Part shown: in pieces, positions 16,696 to 23,813 of the stretch
Position numbering within the stretch: position 1 is the first letter of the stretch
Layout of the letters: each line of letters begins with the position of its first letter
Origin: F23-B02 sp963625655
GTDB lineage: Bacteria; Bacillota; Clostridia; Oscillospirales; Oscillospiraceae
Length of the DNA: 64,000 bases
Direction: 5' to 3'
Assembly: GCA_963625655.1 (NCBI GenBank)
Contig: CAVFTS010000005.1
Coordinates: 1 to 64,000, forward strand
Position numbers and translations under genes: made by a program
The notes under the pieces: model-generated
What the model saw: the letters and a program-made list of their open reading frames with translations, nothing else
The model's database searches: none
Told to the model about the DNA's origin: nothing

Positions 16696-17478
16696 ATGGA
16701 AGATTTGACATTTCATCTTGAGGGCATCGTAAAGGAACGCAACGAGCTTCAGGATTTCAGCGGCCCGCTCAGTCTGATTCTGATGCTGCTGTCAAAAAAC
16801 AAAATAGAGATACGAGACATCAAGATTGCCGAAATTCTCGACCAGTACCTCGAATACCTTGACGAGATGGAGAAAATGGATCTGGAGATCGCCAGTGAAT
16901 TTGTTCAGATGGCATCACATCTCCTGTACATCAAGACAAGGACCCTGCTTGCGGGCGAGGAGGAGGTCAGTGAGCTCGAGGAGCTTATGTCTTCGCTTGA
17001 ACAGCTCAAATGCAGGGATGTTTTTGCGGCCTTACAAAAGGTGACGCCGGAGCTTAAAAAGGCGTCGGAGACCGGACTTTTATACTATGCAAAGCGCCCT
17101 GAGCCTTTGCCGAAGCGCAAGGAAGCGTATGAATATCGTCACGAACCGGCAGAGCTTCTCAAGTCACTTTACACGGTCATAAGCCGAGGCGGAAAGCCTG
17201 TTGAGCCGGAATACGCCCGCAAGCTTGCTCCCTCAAGGATTGTTTATGAGGTGCGTGCCAAGAGCCGTGAGCTTATACGGCTTCTGCAGAACGGTGATAT
17301 GCGCTTAAACGAGCTGTACCTCGGCTGCGAGAGCCGTTCGGAGCTTGTTGCGACTTTTATTTCCGTTTTGGAGCTGTGCAGCATGGGCAGCGTCGAGCTG
17401 AGTGGCGAGGACGGAGATTACACGCTGAGCTTTGTCGGCGGTAATATCGATGAAATCCTTGAAAAAATCGTAGAGTAG
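16696..17478 (+). CDS. scpA: Segregation and condensation protein A
   Basis: This 260-residue kleisin bridges Smc and binds ScpB in the bacterial condensin complex. The N-terminal family motif LQDFSGPLSLILMLL and the following IEIRDIKIAEI match ScpA. The C-terminal winged-helix region follows. scpB begins 7 bases after the stop, so both are expressed together. The upstream ribosome site is weak. smc itself is not in the window. Confidence 0.93.
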   Translation: MEDLTFHLEGIVKERNELQDFSGPLSLILMLLSKNKIEIRDIKIAEILDQYLEYLDEMEKMDLEIASEFVQMASHLLYIKTRTLLAGEEEVSELEELMSSLEQLKCRDVFAALQKVTPELKKASETGLLYYAKRPEPLPKRKEAYEYRHEPAELLKSLYTVISRGGKPVEPEYARKLAPSRIVYEVRAKSRELIRLLQNGDMRLNELYLGCESRSELVATFISVLELCSMGSVELSGEDGDYTLSFVGGNIDEILEKIVE

Positions 17479-17485
17479 GTATAAC

Positions 17486-18085
17486 ATGGAAGATATGAAT
17501 ATAAAGTCCGCACTTGAGGCAATACTTTTTGCGGCGGGGGAACCCGTTCCGGCGGCGAGAATATCGCTCATTCTCGAACAGGACGAGGAGACCGTGTGGG
17601 ATGCCGCACGGGAGCTGTCCGAGCAATACGAGAAAGAGTGCAGGGGAATAAGGCTCTTAAAGCTTGATAAGGCTCTGCAGATGTGTTCCGCTCCCGAATA
17701 CGCTGCCGTTATCGGCAAAACGCTTGAGCAGCGCAAGCCGCCCATGCTCTCCCAGCCCGCACTCGAAACGCTTGCGGTCGTTGCGTATTTTCAGCCGGTC
17801 ACGAGGGCGTACATTGATCAGGTGCGAGGCGTTGACAGCTCGTACACGGTCGGCGTTTTGATCGACAGGGGACTTATCGAGCGCTGCGGCAAGCTTGACG
17901 TGCCGGGCAGACCCTCGCTTCTCCGAACGACCGACGTATTTCTGCGCACGATGGGTATAAGCGAGCTTTCGCAGCTTCCGACCTTGCCGGACATCGCTAC
18001 GGGTGATGCCGCAAAGAAGCTTGAGGACGCCATCGAAAAGCTCAACATCGTCGGCGACAGTCAAATGAGCATTGAGGAGATATAG
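17486..18085 (+). CDS. scpB: Segregation and condensation protein B
   Basis: This 199-residue ScpB has two winged-helix domains. Typical segments are ALEAILFAAGEP at the start and LETLAVVAYFQPVTRAYID with GVDSSYTVGVLIDRGLIE in the middle. It dimerises and binds ScpA. It lies directly after scpA and is followed by the DUF2953-gerW pair, an order seen in sporulating Firmicutes. Confidence 0.93.
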   Translation: MEDMNIKSALEAILFAAGEPVPAARISLILEQDEETVWDAARELSEQYEKECRGIRLLKLDKALQMCSAPEYAAVIGKTLEQRKPPMLSQPALETLAVVAYFQPVTRAYIDQVRGVDSSYTVGVLIDRGLIERCGKLDVPGRPSLLRTTDVFLRTMGISELSQLPTLPDIATGDAAKKLEDAIEKLNIVGDSQMSIEEI

Positions 18086-18109
18086 CTCTCCTCACGGGAG
18101 GTTTGAAAT

Positions 18110-18757
18110 TTGACCGCACTCATCATAGCGGCATCTGTTATTGCCGTAATAACGGTCTTACTGCTGCTTCCAATCACCATCTGCTTTACGGCAAAGGACG
18201 GTAATTTTTGTTCCGAGGTGACGTTTGCGGGCATAATACGCCTGTACCCGAAACGGCAAAAGCAATCGGCGCCGCAGAAAAAAACGCAGAAGCCGGGGAC
18301 GCAGCAGTCAAATGTAAACGCTTTTTTTGAAACGGCGCAGAGGCTCGGCTTTTCGTTTTCGGAGTGGATGGATGTCGCAAAGACGGCGATAAAGGCGCTC
18401 GGAAGACTTGCACGAAAGCTCAAAGCGCCGACCCTTAAGTTTCGGTGCCTCATATCCGCAGCCGATCCGTATGAGAGCGTCATGCGTTACAATTACGCAA
18501 GTACCGCACTGTATACGCTTATGCCGTTTGCAAAACGGCACCTCGGCATAAAGGACAGCGACGTTTCCGTCGGTACCGACTTTGACTCCGATAAAACGAC
18601 GATTGAGCTTTATGCAAAGCTGTATTTAAGGATAGGGACATTGCTGCTTGCGCCGATAGACGTGCTTTCGACGTTTGTGCGAATATATCTGAGACATAAA
18701 ATTGACCGAATAAAGGAAAGGAAGGCACTCAAATGGAAAACAAACTCAGTGAGCTGA
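18110..18757 (+). CDS. DUF2953 domain protein
   Basis: This 215-residue protein has an N-terminal membrane segment (about residues 3-24), a basic linker and a C-terminal region typical of DUF2953. The start is TTG at 18110 behind a GGGAGG ribosome site. The family lies beside gerW/ytfJ in many spore formers and may serve spore formation, but no activity is known. It overlaps gerW by 25 bases, suggesting coupled translation. Confidence 0.75.
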   Translation: MTALIIAASVIAVITVLLLLPITICFTAKDGNFCSEVTFAGIIRLYPKRQKQSAPQKKTQKPGTQQSNVNAFFETAQRLGFSFSEWMDVAKTAIKALGRLARKLKAPTLKFRCLISAADPYESVMRYNYASTALYTLMPFAKRHLGIKDSDVSVGTDFDSDKTTIELYAKLYLRIGTLLLAPIDVLSTFVRIYLRHKIDRIKERKALKWKTNSVS

Positions 18758-19098
18758 TGCAGTCCACCATGAGCAATATAAAGAGCATGGTCGAGGTCAA
18801 CAACATAGTCGGGGAACCCATCGTCACTCCCGACGGCATTACCCTCGTCCCGGTCTCCAAGCTCAGCTTCGGCTTCGGCGGAGGCGGCGGTGACCTTACA
18901 GGCAAGACCCCCGCGGGCTTCGGCGGAGGCAGCGCAGCCGGCGTCAAGATCGAGCCGATGGGCTTTCTCGTGGTGAAGGACAACAGCGTCCGCATGATAA
19001 ACGTCCTGCCTCCCGCACAGAACACGGTCGACAGGATCCTTGACCTTGCACCGCAGGTGATGGACAAGGTCGATCAGTATATAAGCAAAAAGGAATAA
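18733..19098 (+). CDS. gerW: GerW family sporulation protein (YtfJ)
   Basis: This 121-residue protein has a C-terminal glycine-rich stretch (FGFGGGGGD and GFGGGSAAG) followed by the conserved GFLVVKDNSVRMI, as in B. subtilis YtfJ/GerW. That protein is made in the forespore and is needed for normal germination. An AAAGGAAGG site precedes the ATG inside the end of the DUF2953 gene. The neighbouring dacF also fits spore wall function. Confidence 0.9.
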   Translation: MENKLSELMQSTMSNIKSMVEVNNIVGEPIVTPDGITLVPVSKLSFGFGGGGGDLTGKTPAGFGGGSAAGVKIEPMGFLVVKDNSVRMINVLPPAQNTVDRILDLAPQVMDKVDQYISKKE

Positions 19099-19116
19099 TT
19101 TAGTACGCCGCAGGCA

Positions 19117-19158
19117 ATAATAAGCACTACCTTATATTTAAAAGGCGGTGCTTATTAT
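19117..19158 (+). promoter_or_regulatory. Hairpin that covers the dacF ribosome site and start codon
   Basis: ATAATAAGCAC (19117-19127) is a perfect inverted repeat of GTGCTTATTAT (19148-19158), which includes part of the dacF ATG. Inside the loop CCTT and AAGG can pair as well, covering the AAGGCGG ribosome site. The folded RNA would hide both translation signals. It could instead be a protein-binding palindrome. Confidence 0.6.
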
Positions 19159-20218
19159 GCGTAAAGCGACAGCGGCTTTTGCCGTAATAACGATACTTTT
19201 ATCGACACTAACGCCAAGCGCTTTTGCCGTGCGTGACGATATTTCCTCTCGCAGCACCATAGTCATGTGCGCCGACACCGGAGACGTGCTGTATGAGGAC
19301 AATGCGGACGAGAAAATGCTGATAGCAAGCCTCACCAAAATAATGACAGCAATACTCGTCATCGAAAATTGCGACCTTGAGGAGCTTGTCATTATAAACC
19401 CCGACTGGTGCTATATCGAAGGTTCTTCGATGTATCTTGCTGCGGGGAAAATGTACACGGTGCATGACATTCTTATGGGTATGATGCTAACCTCCGGCAA
19501 CGATGCGGCGACGGCACTTGCCTGTCACTGTTCGGGAAGCGTCGAGGATTTTGCAAAGCTGATGAACGAAAAGGCGGCGGAACTCGGAATGCTTAGCAGC
19601 TCCTTTAAAAATCCGCACGGACTTGATGCCGAGGAGCATTACTCGACGGCACGGGATCTTGCGATGCTTACCCGCTACTGCATGAAAAACGAGGAGTTTT
19701 GCAAGATCGTCTCTACGAAATCGTACACCGTCGGCGAGCTGAGCTATGTAAATCACAACCGCCTGCTTTGGGAGTGCGAAGGCTGCATAGGAGTAAAAAC
19801 GGGCTATACCATGGCGTCCGGGCGTACGCTTGTGAGCTGTACCGAGCGCAACGGTATGCGACTCATATGCGTGACATTAGGCGCACCCGACGACTGGAAC
19901 GACCATATGAAGCTTTACGACGAGGCGTTTGCAAAATATAGCATCACAGTCTACGATTCCGACAGCTTCTATGTCAATATTCCGGCGGTACTGCCGACCT
20001 TTGGAGACATTAAGGCCGTTCCGCAGGAAAAGATATCCGTCCTGACCGACGGCGACGACGTCGTAAATATAAGGCTTGAGCTTCCGAGGCTGGTGTTTGC
20101 GCCGATTCTGAACGGTGGCTATGCCGGCAAGCTCACGGTGTTTATAAACGGTACCTTGGCAGCCGAGACCGATATGGTATATGCCGCGCCGGAGGCAAAG
20201 AGCGGTACCGATAAATAG
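19157..20218 (+). CDS. dacF: D-alanyl-D-alanine carboxypeptidase (DacF/PBP5 type)
   Basis: This 353-residue secreted penicillin-binding protein has a signal peptide (about residues 1-24) and the three catalytic motifs: SLTK (S58, K61), SGN (113-115) and KTG (214-216). It trims the terminal D-Ala of peptidoglycan stems. Position after scpAB-DUF2953-gerW matches the sporulation-linked dacF of Clostridia, which tunes spore cortex cross-linking. The start at 19157 has an AAGGCGG site that lies within a hairpin. No amphipathic C-terminal anchor is obvious. Confidence 0.9.
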   Translation: MRKATAAFAVITILLSTLTPSAFAVRDDISSRSTIVMCADTGDVLYEDNADEKMLIASLTKIMTAILVIENCDLEELVIINPDWCYIEGSSMYLAAGKMYTVHDILMGMMLTSGNDAATALACHCSGSVEDFAKLMNEKAAELGMLSSSFKNPHGLDAEEHYSTARDLAMLTRYCMKNEEFCKIVSTKSYTVGELSYVNHNRLLWECEGCIGVKTGYTMASGRTLVSCTERNGMRLICVTLGAPDDWNDHMKLYDEAFAKYSITVYDSDSFYVNIPAVLPTFGDIKAVPQEKISVLTDGDDVVNIRLELPRLVFAPILNGGYAGKLTVFINGTLAAETDMVYAAPEAKSGTDK

Positions 20219-20227
20219 GTATAAATA

Positions 20228-20932
20228 ATGAAAGAACGAATACAAAAGATAATCTCTGCGGCGGGACTTGCATCCCGCAGAGCGGGGGAGCGCATGATAA
20301 GCGAGGGACTCGTAAAAATAAACGGGGTCACCGCAAGCCTCGGCGACTCCGCCGACCCGGTAACCGACGTGATTGAGGTTGGCGGAAAGCGCATTTCCGC
20401 CCAAGGATGCAAGACGTACATAATGCTGAACAAACCGAGAGGTTACATTACGAGCCTTAGCGACGAAAAGGGGAGACCCTGCGTTGCGGAGCTTGTCTCG
20501 TCCGTCGGAAAGCGTGTTTACCCGGTCGGAAGACTGGATATGTACTCAGAAGGTCTGCTCATAATGACCGACGATGGCGACTTTGCAAACAGGCTCATGC
20601 ACCCGTCAAGCGAAAAACGCAAGACTTATAGGCTCACGATCTCCGGCGAGTGTACCGACAGTGCGCTCGATATCATGCGCTCGCCGCTTCTCATAGACGG
20701 CTACCGTATACGGCCGGCTGCGGTCTCCGTCGTTAGAAACGATAAAAATACCACGCTCCTCGATGTTACGATCCACGAAGGCAGGAACCGTCAGATAAGG
20801 AAAATGTGCGAGCAGGCGGGGCTGACGCTCATAAGACTTGTGCGAATTTCCGAGGGCGGACTTGAGCTTGCGGACCTTCCCGTCGGCAAGTGGCGTTATT
20901 TGACCGAAGCCGAGGTCACTATGCTGAAATAA
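20228..20932 (+). CDS. rluB: 23S rRNA pseudouridine synthase, RluB/RsuA family
   Basis: This 234-residue enzyme has an N-terminal S4 RNA-binding domain (about residues 1-60) and a catalytic domain whose aspartate lies in VGRLDMYSEGLLIMTDDG. The C-terminal HEGRNRQIRKMCE motif is typical of the RsuA/RluB/RluE group. RluB is favoured because scpAB-rluB linkage is common in Firmicutes. The exact uridine cannot be told by eye. Confidence 0.88.
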   Translation: MKERIQKIISAAGLASRRAGERMISEGLVKINGVTASLGDSADPVTDVIEVGGKRISAQGCKTYIMLNKPRGYITSLSDEKGRPCVAELVSSVGKRVYPVGRLDMYSEGLLIMTDDGDFANRLMHPSSEKRKTYRLTISGECTDSALDIMRSPLLIDGYRIRPAAVSVVRNDKNTTLLDVTIHEGRNRQIRKMCEQAGLTLIRLVRISEGGLELADLPVGKWRYLTEAEVTMLK

Positions 20933-20968
20933 ATTCGATATTATGTATATTTTGCAAGTTTGTATATT

Positions 20969-21014
20969 GAAAATTGCAAAAATGTCTTGCAATTTTCGAT
21001 TTAAATAGTAAAAT
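20969..21014 (+). promoter_or_regulatory. Promoter and overlapping palindrome upstream of the RpiR gene
   Basis: TTGCAA (20987-20992) and TAAAAT (21009-21014) are 16 bases apart and form a likely promoter. An 11-base perfect inverted repeat (20969-20979 and 20987-20997, spacer 7) overlaps the -35 box, and a further TTTTGCAAG half-site lies near 20950. This could be an operator, perhaps for the RpiR protein itself, or the stem of an rluB terminator. Confidence 0.55.
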
Positions 21015-21044
21015 ATAGCTATCCTTTATACGGAGATGATAATC

Positions 21045-21908
21045 GTGGAAAACGATCTTCTTGCCAAGCTGTCAAGCTATAACGGCAAACTATCAAAGGG
21101 TCAGCGCACTATTGCTAAATTTATATCCTCAAACTATGACAAAGCCGCTTTTATGACTGCCGGAAAGCTGGGTAAGATTGTCGGCGTCAGCGAATCGACG
21201 GTCGTCCGCTTCGCGACCGAACTCGGCTACGACGGCTACCCCGCAATGCGCAAGGCTTTGCAGGAAATGATACGCAACAGGCTCACGGCGGTTCAGCGTA
21301 TAGAAGTCGCAAAGAGCATGATAGACGATAAGGAGCTGTTTAAATCCATCGTCGGAAGCGACGTACAGAACCTCCAGACCACCATGGAGGAGTTTGACAA
21401 GGAGAGCTTTGATAATTGCATCGACTCCATAGTCAATGCAAAGAAGGTATATATCGTCGGTATGCGTACCTCGACCGCTCTTGCGAGCTTTCTCGGGCTG
21501 TATCTGAATCTTCTGCGCGATAACGTCATCGTCATTAGCAACACGGCGGCGAGTGAAATATACGAACAGCTCATTAGAGTGGGTGAGGGAGATACGGTCA
21601 TATGTATCAGCTTTCCACGATACTCCAGCCACTCGGTCGATGGGCTCCTTTTCGCAAAGGAGATGGGCGCAAAGGCTATCGCCATAACCGACAGTCCGGC
21701 ATCACCCTTCAGTTCCATTGCCGACATCTGTATGTACGCCAAGAGCGATATGGTCTCGTTTGTCGATTCGCTTGTTGCGCCGATGAGCCTGATAAACGCC
21801 ATTATCGTTGCCGTCGGTAAGCGCAACAAAGACGGCGTGGTCAGCATATTTGAAAAGCTTGAAAACATATGGACGGAGCACGATGTTTATGAATCACCTC
21901 AAGGCTGA
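21045..21908 (+). CDS. MurR/RpiR family transcriptional regulator
   Basis: This protein of about 287 residues has an N-terminal RpiR helix-turn-helix domain (KGQRTIAKFI, then GVSESTVVRFATELGYDGYPAMRK) and a C-terminal SIS sugar-phosphate-binding domain (about 120-250). Such regulators sense phosphorylated sugars. I choose GTG 21045 because the GGAG site abuts the alternative ATG 21036. No sugar genes are next to it, so the effector is unknown. A palindrome overlaps its promoter. Confidence 0.9.
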   Translation: MENDLLAKLSSYNGKLSKGQRTIAKFISSNYDKAAFMTAGKLGKIVGVSESTVVRFATELGYDGYPAMRKALQEMIRNRLTAVQRIEVAKSMIDDKELFKSIVGSDVQNLQTTMEEFDKESFDNCIDSIVNAKKVYIVGMRTSTALASFLGLYLNLLRDNVIVISNTAASEIYEQLIRVGEGDTVICISFPRYSSHSVDGLLFAKEMGAKAIAITDSPASPFSSIADICMYAKSDMVSFVDSLVAPMSLINAIIVAVGKRNKDGVVSIFEKLENIWTEHDVYESPQG

Positions 21909-23118
21909 TGCGGTAGTCATCGGCGGCGGTCCCTCCGGAATGCTGTGCAGCGCCGTTGCAGCCGAAAGAGGGCTTGACATCATACTGCTGGAGCCGCAAA
22001 AGATACTTGGGCGAAAATTGAGAATAACGGGCAAGGGCAGATGCAACGTCACAAATAATTGCGACGTTAAGGAAGTGATGCGCAATATCCCCGGTGACGG
22101 AAGATTTCTGTACAGTGCGCTGAATAGGTTCCCTCCGGCTTCGACGATGGAGCTTTTTGAGCGCCTCGGCGTAAAGCTCAAAACGGAGCGGGGCAACCGA
22201 GTATTTCCCGTTTCCGACAACGCAAACGACGTTGCCGCAGCACTCATAGCGTATATGAAGCGCAGCGGCGTTAGGATAGAAAAGTGCGGCGCATTAAAGA
22301 TCCTTACGCAAAACGGTGCTGTCGTCGGCGTCAAAACGGAAAACGGAGTTATTGAATGTAAAGAGGCCGTCATATGCACGGGCGGACTGTCATATCCGCT
22401 AACCGGCTCGACGGGCTGGGGCTTTGAAGCCGCAAAAGCACTCGGTCACACCGTGATTCCGGCAAAGGCTTCGCTCGTGCCGCTTGAAAGCGACGACGAA
22501 TACTGTGCCGAGATGCAGGGCTTTTCATTGAAAAACGTAGTACTGTCCGCTTTTGAGGACGATAAGCTCGTTTATCACGAGCAGGGCGAGATGCTGTTCA
22601 CGCATTTCGGCGTGAGCGGCCCCTTGGTGCTTTCCGCAAGTGCGCATATGCGTCGCTTCGGCGAGTGCAAATATCGCTTGGAGATAGACCTGAAGCCTGC
22701 GCTCGACGAAAAGAAGCTCGATGCGAGGCTTCTGCGTGACTTTGAAAAGTACATAAACCGGGACTTTGCAAACGCTCTCGGCGACCTTGCCGGGAGAGCA
22801 ATGATTCCCGTTATTATAAAGCTGTCCGGCATTGCCCCGGATACGAAGGTTAACTCCATAACAAGAGAGCAACGCCATGCGCTTTTACGGCTCTTTAAGG
22901 CGTTTCCCGTCTCGGTGTGCGGGACAAGACCCGTCACCGAAGCTATTGTCACCTCCGGCGGCGTTTCGACAAAGGAGATCAATCCCCGCACCATGGAGTC
23001 AAAGCTCGTGTCGGGTCTGTACTTTGCGGGCGAGGTGCTTGACCTCGACGCATATACGGGAGGCTTCAACCTGCAAATAGCGTGGGCGACCGGTTATACG
23101 GCGGGTAATTCACTTTGA
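21883..23118 (+). CDS. HI0933-family flavoprotein (BaiN/YhiN type oxidoreductase)
   Basis: This protein of about 411 residues has the N-terminal dinucleotide-binding motif VIGGGPSGM and the family-specific segment GRKLRITGKGRCNVTNN. A C-terminal FAD-binding signature includes GLYFAGEVLDLDAYTGGFNLQ. The HI0933 family is mostly uncharacterised; BaiN in bile-acid metabolism is one member. Starts at 21883 and 21889 both fit the CGGAG site. It overlaps the rpiR gene end and lies just before cmk, a frequent arrangement in Clostridia. Confidence 0.88.
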   Translation: MFMNHLKADAVVIGGGPSGMLCSAVAAERGLDIILLEPQKILGRKLRITGKGRCNVTNNCDVKEVMRNIPGDGRFLYSALNRFPPASTMELFERLGVKLKTERGNRVFPVSDNANDVAAALIAYMKRSGVRIEKCGALKILTQNGAVVGVKTENGVIECKEAVICTGGLSYPLTGSTGWGFEAAKALGHTVIPAKASLVPLESDDEYCAEMQGFSLKNVVLSAFEDDKLVYHEQGEMLFTHFGVSGPLVLSASAHMRRFGECKYRLEIDLKPALDEKKLDARLLRDFEKYINRDFANALGDLAGRAMIPVIIKLSGIAPDTKVNSITREQRHALLRLFKAFPVSVCGTRPVTEAIVTSGGVSTKEINPRTMESKLVSGLYFAGEVLDLDAYTGGFNLQIAWATGYTAGNSL

Positions 23119-23129
23119 AAGGATCGAAC

Positions 23130-23813
23130 ATGATTTCAATTGCAATCGACGGGCCGAGCGGAGCCGGAAAAAGCACCGTTGCAAGAAGTGCGGCAAAGCG
23201 CTTCGGATTTGTGTATGTTGACACCGGCGCCATATATCGGACGATAGGTCTTGCGGCGATGAACGCCGGAGCCGACACGAAGGATCCGGCGGCAGTGGAA
23301 GCGGTTTTGCCGACGCTTAAGATCGAGCTTAAATACATCGACGGAGAGCAGCGGATGTTCCTTGACGGAAAGGACGTGTCGAAAGAGATACGTCTGCCGG
23401 AGGTCTCGATGTGCGCATCGAACGTATCCGCAATGCAGCACGTCAGAGACTATCTGACCGATATGCAGCGTGACCTTGCAAGAAAGCATAACGTCATTAT
23501 GGACGGCAGAGACATAGGAACGGTCATACTCCCGTACGCCGACCTCAAGATATTCCTTACCGCCGGCGCCGAAGCCAGAGCGCAGCGGCGTTGGAAGGAG
23601 CTTCAGGCAAAGGGCATATCCGATTCGATTGAGCAAGTCCTTGCGGACATGAAAAAGCGTGACGAGCAGGACACCGAGCGCAAGACGGCGCCCCTTGTTG
23701 CCGCAGCCGATGCCGTGCTGCTTGACACGGGCAGTCTCACGCTTGAGGAAAGCATTGATGCCGTGTGCGGTCTCATTGCCGAAAGAACCGGAGCAAAGGC
23801 GGTTACGACATGA
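23130..23813 (+). CDS. cmk: Cytidylate kinase
   Basis: This 227-residue kinase phosphorylates CMP and dCMP. The N-terminal P-loop IDGPSGAGKST and the following YVDTGAIYRTIG identify Cmk. The substrate segment VIMDGRDIGTV matches the family. The start at 23130 has an AAAGG site. The stop overlaps the ispH-rpsA start as ATGA. The cmk-rpsA linkage is ancient and widely conserved. Confidence 0.96.
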   Translation: MISIAIDGPSGAGKSTVARSAAKRFGFVYVDTGAIYRTIGLAAMNAGADTKDPAAVEAVLPTLKIELKYIDGEQRMFLDGKDVSKEIRLPEVSMCASNVSAMQHVRDYLTDMQRDLARKHNVIMDGRDIGTVILPYADLKIFLTAGAEARAQRRWKELQAKGISDSIEQVLADMKKRDEQDTERKTAPLVAAADAVLLDTGSLTLEESIDAVCGLIAERTGAKAVTT

